From NCBI GenBank assembly GCA_963667515.2, contig CAXXXY010000001.1, positions 1 through 62,943 of the forward strand: a stretch of 62,943 nucleotides of DNA. The letters run 5' to 3'. Below are positions 27,062 through 35,231 of the stretch, in pieces. The notes below the pieces were generated by a model. That model was not told the DNA's origin. It was given only the letters and a program-made list of their open reading frames with translations, and did not search any database. Made by a program: the position numbers and the translations under genes. Position 1 is the first letter of the stretch. The number at the start of each line of letters is the position of its first letter. The DNA comes from VYDC01 sp963667515 (GTDB lineage: Bacteria; Chloroflexota; Dehalococcoidia; UBA2979).

Positions 27062-27576
27062 ATGCGAATCATGATCTGTCTGGACGACTCCGCCGCGTCG
27101 GAGGCGGTGCTCGCGCCCTGCGTGGCGATCGCCGATGCCGCGGGCGCGAACGTGGAGCTCGTGCGCGTGCTGCGCCCGGAGACGGTGCGCGGCGTGCTAC
27201 GGGAGCGGCGCCGAACCCGTACTCCGCGGCCACGCTGCGCGCGGGACGCGCGGCCGACTTCGGCGCGCAGATGGACGACTACGAGGGCCGCCAGGTCGTC
27301 GAGCGCGAGCGGCTGATCGAGCAGACCGAGCGCACGATGCTCGGCGAGCTGCGCTCGCTGGCGTCGAGGTTCGCGGCGCCGCCCGAATGCACCGTGCTCG
27401 CGGGCGACGACGGGGCCGCGACGCTCATCGATCACGCGCGCGCCGCCGGCGTCGACCTGATGGCGATGGCCATCCACGCGCGCGGCGCCGTGGGGCAGGC
27501 CGTGCGCGGCAGCGTGACGCGGGCCGTCATCCGCAGCGGCGTCGCCCCGGTGCTCGTCGCCCACCGCGAGGACTAG
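27062..27576 (+). pseudogene. Universal stress protein (UspA family), frameshifted
   Basis: The ATG at 27062 gives MRIMICLDDSAASEAVLAPC and VELVRVLRPETVRGVL, the UspA beta1-alpha1-beta2 start. The frame then changes in 27197-27215; in the other frame NPYSAATLRAGRAADFGAQ continues to VDLMAMAIHARGAVGQAVRG and SVTRAVIRSGVAPVLVAHRE. That includes the ATP-binding G-x2-G-x9-G(S/T)-like region. The TAG stop at 27574-27576 lies inside the target duplication of IS481 copy 2. The single lesion could be a consensus error. Confidence 0.8.
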
Positions 27577-27577
27577 G

Positions 27578-28627
27578 TGTACTACCCAGGAAGGTTGTTC
27601 ACAGGCGGGAGGCGGGGACGGCCCCGCCGACGCCGCCGTGCGGTCGGCGGTGATTGTAGCGGTAGAGCCAGCGTGGGAGCTGGCGCAGCCGCTCGGCGTT
27701 GGAGCGGTAGGGGCGGGCGTAGGCCCACTCGTTCTGCAGGATCTGGATGAAACGCTCGGCTTTGCCGTTCGTCTGCGGGCGGTAGGGCCGCGTGTGCGAC
27801 AGCCGCACGTCTGCGGCAGCGGCGGCGCCGTGGAAGCTGCGGGCGACGGTGTAGGCCTTCGCGTTGTCGGTCAGGACCCGGCGCACGCGCACGCCACGCC
27901 GGCGGAAGGCCGCGAGCGCCTGCTCGAGGAAGGCGGCGCAGCTCGCGCCACGCTCGTCGGGCAGGACGGAGACGTAGGCGTAACGGCTGTGGTCGTCGAC
28001 GGCGACGTGTAGGTACTCCAGCCCCAGCGAACGCCGCGAATGCGGCCCGGAGCGCGTCTCGGCGAAGCCAGGCGCCATTCGCTTGCCGCCGCCCTCGGGG
28101 ACGCGCCCGAGCTTCTTCACGTCGAGATGCAGCAGGTCGCCGGGGGCGTCGTGCTCGTAGCGGACCGGCTCCCGGGTGACGCGGTGCAGGCGGTCGAGCC
28201 GGTTGAGGCCGCGGCGCCGCAGCACGGCGTAGACCGTGGAGCGGGCGACCCCGAGCGCCCACTGGATGCGATGCGGCCCGAATCCCTGCGTGCGTCGCAC
28301 GGCGCAGATGCGTCGCTCCAGCTCGGGCGGCGTGCGCCGGGGATGCGCGCGCGGGGCGGAGCTGCGGTCCTCGAGCCCTGCCGCTCCCTCCGCCCGGAAG
28401 CGCCCCAGCCACTTGGCAACGGTGTGGCGGGAGACGCGGAAGTGGCGAGCGACCTCAGCCTGGGGCCAGCCGGCGTCCACTTCCCGCACGAGCTCGAGTC
28501 GGGTCAGCGGCGTCAGCCGCGCGTTACGATGGGCCATGAGGGTGTCCTCTCCTCGCTACTGCCGTGCTGTCACACACAGCAGCGGGCGAGGCCCCTCATC
28601 CTGTCAACAACCTACGTGGGAACTACA
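27578..28627 (-). mobile_element. IS481-family insertion sequence, copy 2 (complete, minus orientation)
   Basis: The 1050-bp element is identical in ends to copies 1 and 3. The target duplication ACTAGG lies at 27572-27577 and 28628-28633. The left duplicate contains the stop codon of the UspA gene, so the insertion leaves the gene end unchanged. Confidence 0.95.
27599..28537 (-). CDS. IS481-family DDE transposase (copy 2)
   Basis: An intact 312-residue transposase. The same HTH and DDE motifs occur as in copy 1 (LDVKKLG, LTDNAKAYT, QTNGKAERF). It differs from copy 1 by Arg for Ser in RLDRLHRV and from copy 3 by Gly for Val in PEGGGKR. The near identity points to recent amplification. Confidence 0.95.
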   Translation of the reverse strand: MAHRNARLTPLTRLELVREVDAGWPQAEVARHFRVSRHTVAKWLGRFRAEGAAGLEDRSSAPRAHPRRTPPELERRICAVRRTQGFGPHRIQWALGVARSTVYAVLRRRGLNRLDRLHRVTREPVRYEHDAPGDLLHLDVKKLGRVPEGGGKRMAPGFAETRSGPHSRRSLGLEYLHVAVDDHSRYAYVSVLPDERGASCAAFLEQALAAFRRRGVRVRRVLTDNAKAYTVARSFHGAAAAADVRLSHTRPYRPQTNGKAERFIQILQNEWAYARPYRSNAERLRQLPRWLYRYNHRRPHGGVGGAVPASRL

Positions 28628-28684
28628 ACTAGGCCGCGCGGACGGGGCCGCGACGACTGGCGCGCCGCCCTCGCAGTGCGGGCG

Positions 28685-29974
28685 CTAGGAGCCACCGCGC
28701 CACATCCGCGCGAAGTCGGTCTCGCTGCCCGCGCTCTGCTCCACCAGGGCCGGCAGCAGCGCGGGGTCGACCTCGACGGCCGCGAGCCGCGGCAGCACGC
28801 GCTCGACGAAGCGCTCGAGGCTCGCGCGGATCCGCGCGTCCTCCATGTGCCCGAAGTTCATCCAGCACAGCAGGTTCGCGATGCCGAGCTGCGCGAGCGG
28901 CGTCAGCCGCTCCAGGACCTCGTCGGCCGTGCCGGCGACCAGCCAGCCGCCGCGCATGTAGCGCTCGCGCCAGTTGGCGAACTGCAAGGGCGAGAGCGCC
29001 TCGCCCGAGCGCCTCGCCCGCCATCCAGCACAGCAGGTTCGCGATGCCGAGCTGCGCGAGCGCGTCAGCCGCTCCAGGACCTCGTCGGCCGTGCCGGCGA
29101 CCAGCCAGCCGCCGCGCATGTAGCGCTCGCGCCAGTTGGCGAACTGCAAGGGCGAGAGCGCCTCGCCCGCCTCCCCCGCGTTCGCGACCGCGCTCTTGCG
29201 GACGTAGACGTCGATGGGATCGGCGATCGTGCGCTCCCAGTCCTCGCCCTCCTCGGCGACGTAGATCTGCCGCAGCACACTGGAGTCGCCGAGCGCGCGG
29301 GCGCGCTCCTCCTCGCCCAGCCCGGCGGCGTGCATCCCGCGCAGGTGGTGCGCCATCCGCGGCGCGAGCACCTCGGGCTCGACGGGGCCCAGCAGCAGCG
29401 ACCAGCCGCGCCGCCCCGCCTCCTCCAGTCGGCCCGCATCGGACGAGGCGAAGGCGATGTGCGGCCGCGGCCGCTGAACGGGCGCGGGGATGATCCGCCC
29501 GCGCACCTCGCCCCGGTAATGGGGGCCCGCGTAGGAGAAGCCGTCGCCGTTCGCCGACCAGGCGCGGTCGCAGACGTCGAGGAACTCGAGCATGCGCTCG
29601 TGCCGCGTCTCGATGTCGACGCCGTAGCCCGCGAACTCGTCGGGCGCGTTCCCCGGCCCGACGCCGACGACGAGCTTCCCGTCCGTGAGCTGATCGAGGA
29701 GGTTGCACCGCGTGACGAAGCGGATCGGGTGGGCCAGCGGGAGCACGTTCACCGCGAAGCCGATGCGCAGCGAGGGGTTCCGCTGGCTGATCGCGGCCGC
29801 GATAGTGATCGGGTCGGAGTAGACGTTGTAGCCCGTGAAGTGATGCTCGGTGAGCCAGACGTCGGAGAAGCCGCTGCGCTCCGCGAGATCGACCTGCGCC
29901 AGCACCTCCCGTATCACGCGGCGGTCGTCGGCCGGCCCCGGCGTCTGCGGGTTCAGGTAGTAGCTCGCGCGCAC
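28685..29974 (-). CDS. LLM-class flavin-dependent oxidoreductase with internal tandem duplication
   Basis: A 429-residue protein from GTG 29972-29974. The TIM-barrel markers are ASYYLNPQTPGPADDRRV, FSDVWLTEHHFTGYNVYSDP, LVVGVGPGNAPDEFAGYGVD and VQRPRPHIAFASSDAG. Near the C terminus a block containing SPLQFANWRERYMRGGWLV and AGTADEVLERLT occurs twice because of a 163-bp tandem duplication. The second DNA copy lacks one base, so the bridge between repeats is read out of frame, but the net 162-bp insertion keeps the downstream frame. The extra 54 residues probably disturb the barrel end. It is the last gene of the thioesterase-CaiB-CaiB operon. Confidence 0.85.
   Translation of the reverse strand: MRASYYLNPQTPGPADDRRVIREVLAQVDLAERSGFSDVWLTEHHFTGYNVYSDPITIAAAISQRNPSLRIGFAVNVLPLAHPIRFVTRCNLLDQLTDGKLVVGVGPGNAPDEFAGYGVDIETRHERMLEFLDVCDRAWSANGDGFSYAGPHYRGEVRGRIIPAPVQRPRPHIAFASSDAGRLEEAGRRGWSLLLGPVEPEVLAPRMAHHLRGMHAAGLGEEERARALGDSSVLRQIYVAEEGEDWERTIADPIDVYVRKSAVANAGEAGEALSPLQFANWRERYMRGGWLVAGTADEVLERLTRSRSSASRTCCAGWRARRSGEALSPLQFANWRERYMRGGWLVAGTADEVLERLTPLAQLGIANLLCWMNFGHMEDARIRASLERFVERVLPRLAAVEVDPALLPALVEQSAGSETDFARMWRGGS
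28859..29170. repeat. 163-bp tandem duplication inside the LLM gene
   Basis: Unit 1 spans 28859-29021 and unit 2 spans 29022-29170. Both start CATCCAGCACAGCAGGTTCG and are identical except for one G missing in unit 2 near 29061. The joint repeats the short motif GAGCGCCTCGCCCG, which could have primed slippage. It may be a real duplication or an assembly artefact. Confidence 0.9.
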
Positions 29975-30008
29975 CGGCGCCTCCGTCCGCGTCGGCGCGT
30001 TGCGCCTC

Positions 30009-31181
30009 CTAGTAGGCCTTCTCGTCGCGCAGCCGCGCGATCTCGTCCCAGTCGTAGCCGAGCTCCTCGAGGTAGCGCTCCGTGTGCTCGCCGTAGCTGG
30101 GCGGAGGCTCGGCGCTCGTCATCGGCTCGCGGTCGAAGAGGATCGGCATCCCCACCACGTCGATGTGGCCGTGCTCCGGGTGATCCATCTCCAGGAGGTA
30201 GCCGTTGGCCCGCACCTGCGGATCGTCGCGGATGTCGGCGTAGCGCTGCACGGGCGCGGCGGCGACGCCCGCGGCGCGCAGCTCCGCGACCCACTCGGCG
30301 GCGGGGCGCGCGGGGAGGCGCTCGCGCAGCCCCTCGACGACGGCGCCGATCGCGGATTCGTCGAGGCGCCCGTCGCCCGACGCAGCCGGCGCGGGCAGCC
30401 CCGCGACCCCGCAGAGCGCCGCGACGTGCGCGGGCTCGGTGGCGCCGATCGCGAGCCAGCCCTCGGCCGCCTCGAACGCCTGCCACACCCCACGGCCGTT
30501 GATCAGCGGGTGGCCGACGCCCGCGCGTGGCTCGTCGCCACCGCCCCGCAGCGAGCGCTCCGCGAACTCCCACGCCTGCAGCGCCACCTGGCCACCGTAG
30601 AGCGACGTGTCGACCTTCTCGCCCTGCCCCGTGCGCTGCGCGCGCGTGAGCGCGGCGAGCAGGCCCGTGCCGAGCACCAGCGCGCCGACCTGGTCCGTGA
30701 CGGCACAGCCCGTGGTCATCGGCGAGCCACCCTCGAAGCCGGTGCGCCACATCATGCCGCCGCGGCCGTGGCCCACCATGTCGACGGCCCCCTCGGTCAC
30801 GCGCGGGCCGAACGGGCCCCAGCCCGAGCCCTGCACGACGACGATGCGCGGGTTCAGCGCGCGCAGATCCTCGAAGCCGAGGCCCAGCTTCTCCATCACG
30901 CCCTGGCGGAAGTTGCTCGTCACCACGTCCGAGGTGGCCGCCAGCCGCCGCGCGATCGCGTTGCCCTCGGGGTGCTTCAGATCGAGGGTGATCGAGCGCT
31001 TGTTGCGGTTGTGCGCCAGCAGGAAGCCGCGCATCCACGGCTCGCCGCCGCCGGGGCGGCCCGTGCTCGCCTCGACCTTGATCACCTCGGCGCCCATGTC
31101 GGCGAGCAGCTTGGTCGCGTGCGGACCCTGCTGCGCGATCGTGAAGTCGAGGACGCGGATCCCTTCGAGCGGCCCGCTCAC
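30009..31181 (-). CDS. CaiB/BaiF-family CoA-transferase (second of the minus-strand pair)
   Basis: A 390-residue enzyme starting at GTG 31179-31181, overlapping the previous stop (GTGA). Motifs are IRVLDFTIAQQGPHATKLLA, MGAEVIKVEASTGRPGGG, NRNKRSITLDLKHPEGN and AVDMVGHGRGGMMWRTG, where the catalytic Asp is kept. The C terminus is EELGYDWDEIARLRDEKAY. The segment HGRGG replaces the usual QAxGG. It is coupled to the upstream CaiB homologue as in the plus-strand pair at 18443-20909, so a heteromeric or paired mode of action is likely. Confidence 0.92.
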   Translation of the reverse strand: MSGPLEGIRVLDFTIAQQGPHATKLLADMGAEVIKVEASTGRPGGGEPWMRGFLLAHNRNKRSITLDLKHPEGNAIARRLAATSDVVTSNFRQGVMEKLGLGFEDLRALNPRIVVVQGSGWGPFGPRVTEGAVDMVGHGRGGMMWRTGFEGGSPMTTGCAVTDQVGALVLGTGLLAALTRAQRTGQGEKVDTSLYGGQVALQAWEFAERSLRGGGDEPRAGVGHPLINGRGVWQAFEAAEGWLAIGATEPAHVAALCGVAGLPAPAASGDGRLDESAIGAVVEGLRERLPARPAAEWVAELRAAGVAAAPVQRYADIRDDPQVRANGYLLEMDHPEHGHIDVVGMPILFDREPMTSAEPPPSYGEHTERYLEELGYDWDEIARLRDEKAY

Positions 31182-32368
31182 GCCACCACTCCCTCGGCGC
31201 GCAGCGCCGCAATCGCGTCCGGCGCGTAGCCGAGCTCGGCGAGCAACGAGTCAGCGTCGGCGCCCGGCGCGGGCGGCAGCGCGCCGGCCGGGAGCGGCTC
31301 GCGCCCGAACATGAACGGCGAGCCGACGACGTTGATGGCGCCGCGCTGCGGGTGCTCGACCTCCAGCACGTATCCGTTCTCGCGCGCCTGGGGGTCGGCC
31401 GTGATGTCGTCGTCGTTCTGCACGGCCACGCCGAGGATGTCGCGCTGCGCGATCTCGTCGAGCCACTCGGTGAGCGGCCTCGTGCCCAGTCGATCGCGGA
31501 AGGTCGTGATGATCTCGTCGATGTGCTCGGCCTGCGCGGCGCCGTCGGGCCAGCGCTCGGCCATCTCGGGCTCGCCGATCATGTCGCACAGCTCGGCCCA
31601 GCGGGCGCGCAGCACGCCCGCGATCTGCAGCCAGCCGTCGGCCGTCTCGAAGGCGTGGCAGATGCGGCGATCGCTGACGTCGGGGTGGCCGATGGCGAGG
31701 CGCTCCGTGACGCGGCCCAGCAGCCACTCGCTGTCGATCTCCCACGACTGCATGCCGATCTGCGCGCCGTAGAGCGAGACGTCGACGCGGCGGCCGCGGC
31801 CCTGCCGCTCGGCGCCCGTCACCGCGGCCAGCAGGCCGATGCACAGGTAGAGCGCGCCCACCATCTCGGCGAGGGCGACGCCCGCGGGCATCGGCGGGTC
31901 GTGCGGGTCGCCCGTCTTCCACATGATGCCACCGAGGGCCTGCGCCGTGATATCGGCGCCCGGCGCGTCGGCCAGCGGGCCCAGCGGGCCGTGCGGCGAG
32001 CTGACCGCGAGCACAGCGCGGGGCGCCTCGGCGCGCAGCCGCTCCTCATCGAGCCCCAGCTCGGCGAGCAGGCCGAGCCCCAGCGGCGCGACGATCGCGT
32101 CGGCGCCCCGCGCGAGGGCCAGCACCACGTCGGCTGCGCCGGCGCTCGCCGGCGATACTGCGATGCTGCGCTTGCCGCTCTCCACGGCAAGCTCCCACGA
32201 GGAGGGCGCCGGCTCCCCGAGGTCCACCGGGGCGCCGCGGCGCGGCTCGCCGGCACGCTCGATCTTCACGACGTCGACGCCCATGTCGGCGAGCAGCTTT
32301 GCGGCGAGCAGCCCCTGCTGCGTCTCCGCGAGGTCGAGGACGCGCACACCCTCGAGCGGTCGCGTCAC
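31178..32368 (-). CDS. CaiB/BaiF-family CoA-transferase (first of the minus-strand pair)
   Basis: A 396-residue protein from GTG 32366-32368 in a GTGA overlap with the thioesterase gene. It shows VRVLDLAETQQGLLAAKLLA, MGVDVVKIERAGEPRRG, GADITAQALGGIMWKTG (catalytic Asp present) and RVDVSLYGAQIGMQSWEID, and ends ELGYAPDAIAALRAEGVVA. Like the first CaiB of the plus-strand pair it is the more divergent partner, with a weaker middle region. The shared architecture of both pairs suggests one ancestral two-gene unit duplicated in the genome. Confidence 0.91.
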   Translation of the reverse strand: MTRPLEGVRVLDLAETQQGLLAAKLLADMGVDVVKIERAGEPRRGAPVDLGEPAPSSWELAVESGKRSIAVSPASAGAADVVLALARGADAIVAPLGLGLLAELGLDEERLRAEAPRAVLAVSSPHGPLGPLADAPGADITAQALGGIMWKTGDPHDPPMPAGVALAEMVGALYLCIGLLAAVTGAERQGRGRRVDVSLYGAQIGMQSWEIDSEWLLGRVTERLAIGHPDVSDRRICHAFETADGWLQIAGVLRARWAELCDMIGEPEMAERWPDGAAQAEHIDEIITTFRDRLGTRPLTEWLDEIAQRDILGVAVQNDDDITADPQARENGYVLEVEHPQRGAINVVGSPFMFGREPLPAGALPPAPGADADSLLAELGYAPDAIAALRAEGVVA

Positions 32369-33210
32369 GGCGTTGCGCCGCTCGCCGCGCCGCCCGGGGC
32401 GGCGGCCTGCGTCGCCGGCGACTCGGAGGCGCGCGCGCCGATCATCTCGTTGCGCGGCGTCGCCACGCACGCCACCAGCGAGCGGCCGAAGACGCCCTGC
32501 TCGTCGTGCAGCGCGCACTCGCTCACGGAGACGCCCTCGGCGCTGCCCCGCGCCACGACCTCGAGGCAGATCCACTCGCCCACGGGCAGGCGGTGCATGT
32601 ACGCCGTGGTGTCGGCGTTCTTGAAGTAGAGCCCCTCGGGGCTGCGGTTGCTGACGGGGCTGGCCGCCTCGGCGGCGGCGGCGGCGCGCACGAGCGGGCT
32701 CAGCGGTACGCCCTCCACCAGCGGCGCGCGCATGCGCGTCCAGCGCGCCGCCGGCTCGGCGCCGCCCGTGGGGCGCAGCGAGCGGTTCTCGATGGAGCCG
32801 TCGCCGGGCGGCCGGCCGGGCCAGCGATCGGAGGGGATGCCCTCGGGGTTGCCGAGCGAGCTTGAGGGCAGGCGCGCGACGTTGCCGGGCGGCTCCTCCG
32901 TGCGGCGGATCAGCAGCGCCGAGGCGCGGCTCACCTCCACGCCGTCGTGCACCAGCGAGACGTCGACGACGCGGATGCGCCGGCCGTCGCGCGCGACGCG
33001 CGAGCTCATCGCGAGCGGTCCGTTGGGCACCGGGCGGAACAGGTCGAAGGTGACGCGCGCGGGGTGCAGCTCGCCGTCGATGTGCTGCTCGACCTCGTGC
33101 GCGAGCAAGCCGGTGATGATGCCGCCGCCCAGCTCATTCTCGCCCCATGGCCCGCGGATGCCCTCGCCGGGGATGTAGCGCCCGTCCTCGAAGCTGAACG
33201 CGCTGCTCAT
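32365..33210 (-). CDS. Acyl-CoA thioesterase-like protein (double hotdog)
   Basis: A 281-residue protein from ATG 33208-33210. It has the TesB-like two-domain layout. The N-terminal hotdog includes GPWGENELGGGIITGLLAHE, ARVTFDLFRPVP and VSLVHDGVEVSRASALL. The C-terminal hotdog includes NADTTAYMHRLPVGEWICLE and SECALHDEQGVFGRSLVA. It heads the operon leading into two CoA-transferases and an LLM oxidoreductase, which supports a role with acyl-CoA intermediates. TATGAT at about 33287-33292 on the minus strand could be its -10 element, without a good -35. Confidence 0.8.
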   Translation of the reverse strand: MSSAFSFEDGRYIPGEGIRGPWGENELGGGIITGLLAHEVEQHIDGELHPARVTFDLFRPVPNGPLAMSSRVARDGRRIRVVDVSLVHDGVEVSRASALLIRRTEEPPGNVARLPSSSLGNPEGIPSDRWPGRPPGDGSIENRSLRPTGGAEPAARWTRMRAPLVEGVPLSPLVRAAAAAEAASPVSNRSPEGLYFKNADTTAYMHRLPVGEWICLEVVARGSAEGVSVSECALHDEQGVFGRSLVACVATPRNEMIGARASESPATQAAAPGGAASGATP

Positions 33211-33435
33211 CGCGGTCCGCGGCGCGTCGAGCGCGCGCACCCGCGGCCCCAGAGGCAACGGAGATGCAGTTCTCGACTTGACGTAATCATAGGCGGGAAC
33301 ACCGGCTGCAGCCCCTTCCGGCCCGGCGCGGACGCTAAGCGGGCCCCGGTGCGCTGTCAACAACGACGACGCTGTAAGTCACGGGAGTGGCCGCGGCCGG
33401 GCGGCCGGGTGTGCGCTGCGCGGCGTCGAGGCCGG

Positions 33436-34305
33436 CTACGCCTCCTCCTCCTCGAAGCGAAGCAGCTCGCGGAGGACGAGCGCCGGCTGGTCGTGGTGCA
33501 CCCAGTGCCCGGCATCGGGCACGACGAGGGCGCGCCCCCGCTCGAAGAGGCGCGCGTCGTCGGGGCTCTGGATGCCGCGCGCCGCGGCGTCCTCGCCCAT
33601 CAGCAGCAGCACGGGGGCGCGCACGCGAGCCCACACGGGGGGGGCCTCGTCCGGGCGCAGCTCCACGGGGTCGCGCGAGTCGACCCAGGGGTCGAACTTC
33701 CACTCGTAGCCCCCATCGCTCTCGCGCACGGCGTAGGTCGCGAGGTCGAGCGCGAGCGCCTCGGAGAGGCGCGGGTTGCCGGCGCGCATCCGCTCGGCGG
33801 CGGCGGCCACGCTCGGCAGGCGGCGCGGCGCCCGGCCCTCGAGGCCGCGCGTGTGGTCGATCCATGCGCGCAGGGCGTCGGGCTCGGCGCGGGGGAGGCG
33901 CTGTAGGTGCGCGCCCGTGCCCTCGATGGCGGCCACGCGCTCGAAGCGCTCGGGGTAGAGCCCGGCGGCAAGCGTCGCGATCAGCCCGCCGCCCGAGTGC
34001 CCCACCATCGAGGCGCGACCGCCCACCTCGTCGATGAGCGCGACGAGGTCGGCGATGTAGTCCACGAAGACGTAGTGCGACCCCACGGCCCACTGCGAGT
34101 CGCCATGGCCTCGCAGGTCGGCGGCGAGCACGCGACGCCGCCCCGCGTCCCCCTCGACCAGCCCTCGAGCCAGCGCATCCCACGAGCGGGCGTGGTCGCG
34201 CTTGCCGTGCAGCAGGATCAGCGGCCGGCCCGCCTCATCGCCCCACGACCAGTACGAGAGGCGCAGGCGCTGCGACTCGAAGAAGCGCTGCGTCGGCTGC
34301 TGCAC
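33436..34305 (-). CDS. Alpha/beta hydrolase
   Basis: A 289-residue hydrolase. GTG 34303-34305 is chosen because the homologous part starts at QRFFESQRLRLSYWSWGDEA; upstream codons are Arg-rich and atypical. The triad is visible: VGHSGGGLIATLAA (Ser elbow), VLLLMGEDAAARG (Asp) and VVPDAGHWVHHDQP (His). The oxyanion region is LILLHGKRDHARSWD and the early strand is VLAADLRGHGDSQWAVG. It resembles haloalkane dehalogenase/esterase-type hydrolases in layout, but the substrate is unknown. It is divergent from the SnoaL-like gene. Confidence 0.9.
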   Translation of the reverse strand: MQQPTQRFFESQRLRLSYWSWGDEAGRPLILLHGKRDHARSWDALARGLVEGDAGRRRVLAADLRGHGDSQWAVGSHYVFVDYIADLVALIDEVGGRASMVGHSGGGLIATLAAGLYPERFERVAAIEGTGAHLQRLPRAEPDALRAWIDHTRGLEGRAPRRLPSVAAAAERMRAGNPRLSEALALDLATYAVRESDGGYEWKFDPWVDSRDPVELRPDEAPPVWARVRAPVLLLMGEDAAARGIQSPDDARLFERGRALVVPDAGHWVHHDQPALVLRELLRFEEEEA

Positions 34306-34445
34306 GGCCCCGCCTCGCCACCATCCGACTCGGGCACGCGGCGAGCCGGCCGCCGCCGGCGCGATCCCTCGACGGCGAGGGGAGTGTGCCACCCGTGGCC
34401 GTCGCCCGCTCGGCGCGTACACTCCGCGCGATCGGAGGCGGGCGC

Positions 34446-34868
34446 ATGCCGCTGACGGAGGCCGACCACCGGGAGATCGTCGAGCTCGTCGCGCGCTACA
34501 ACTGGGCGCTCGACGTCACGCGCAACCCGGCGGCCGTGGCCGACTGCTTCACCGAGGACGGCGTCTTCGTCTCCGGCAACGGCACGGGCGGCCGCACGCG
34601 CGATGGGCTCCGCGAGTACTTCGGCGGTGGCGGCGAGCGCCTGCGGCCCGGCGGCGCCCCCGTCCTGCGGCACTGGACGACGAACCACCTCATCGACGGC
34701 GACGGGAACGAGGCGACGCACAGCGCCTACATCCTGCTGATCGCCCTGGGCGAGGCGGGAGCCCGCATCGACCGCACCGGCGTCTATCGCGACCGGCTGC
34801 GCCGCGTGGACGGCCGCTGGCTCTTCGCCGAGCGCCAGGTGTCGATCGACCAGTACCCGCGCCTCTAG
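34446..34868 (+). CDS. SnoaL/NTF2-like domain protein
   Basis: A 140-residue protein from ATG 34446 with GGAGG about 8 nt upstream. The pattern is that of SnoaL_4/NTF2-like proteins: EADHREIVELVARYNWALDV, VADCFTEDGVFVSGNGT, GLREYFGGGG and the late strands TGVYRDRLRRVDGRWLFAER. Such cone-shaped barrels act as isomerases, dehydratases or ligand binders. No catalytic assignment is possible. It is a single gene. Confidence 0.85.
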   Translation: MPLTEADHREIVELVARYNWALDVTRNPAAVADCFTEDGVFVSGNGTGGRTRDGLREYFGGGGERLRPGGAPVLRHWTTNHLIDGDGNEATHSAYILLIALGEAGARIDRTGVYRDRLRRVDGRWLFAERQVSIDQYPRL

Positions 34869-34921
34869 TCGGCCGCGGCCGCGTGACCACGGGGGGCGTC
34901 GCCGCTCGCCGCGGCACGCTG

Positions 34922-35225
34922 TCACGAGCCCGCCTCGTACGAGGCAGCGGGCCGCGTCTCGGCGCCCGCGATCGGCAGGCCCGCCGCCATCCACCCCGCG
35001 ATGCCGCCGCGAGGATCGAGGATGCGCTCGGCCGGCTCGACCCGACGATGACGCCGCGCGCCGCATCGATGCGCTCCTCGACGGTCGTGGCTCGTGCCCC
35101 GCGCGCCCCGTCGACGCTCCTGCCGCCTCCCGGCGGCCGCAGCACGCGGCGCGCGGGCGTCCGCCGCCAGTCGATCGCTCCCGATGCCGAGAGCAGAGCG
35201 AGACGCCGAGGACAGAGCGAGATGC
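34922..35225 (-). pseudogene. Possible decayed rhodanese-like gene
   Basis: The 363-bp gap between 34869 and 35231 holds no intact gene. On the minus strand the segment ERILDPRGGIAGWMAAGLPI resembles the C-terminal strand and helix of rhodanese domains (L.GGI..W...GLP). A candidate N-terminal part (TTVEERIDAARGVIVG) lies in another frame upstream. The active-site Cys loop is not recognisable. I treat it as a remnant with low confidence. Confidence 0.3.
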
Positions 35226-35231
35226 CGAGGG

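Noticed and set aside
28040..30502. An 820-codon plus-strand open frame
   Set aside because: It runs antisense through IS481 copy 2, the LLM gene and part of a CaiB gene. Stop codons are rare in this GC-rich sequence, and the translation shows no domain.
34869..35231. A complete rhodanese gene
   Set aside because: Only a short C-terminal-like stretch is recognisable, the rest is split between frames and the active-site Cys loop is not seen. It is listed only as a low-confidence remnant.
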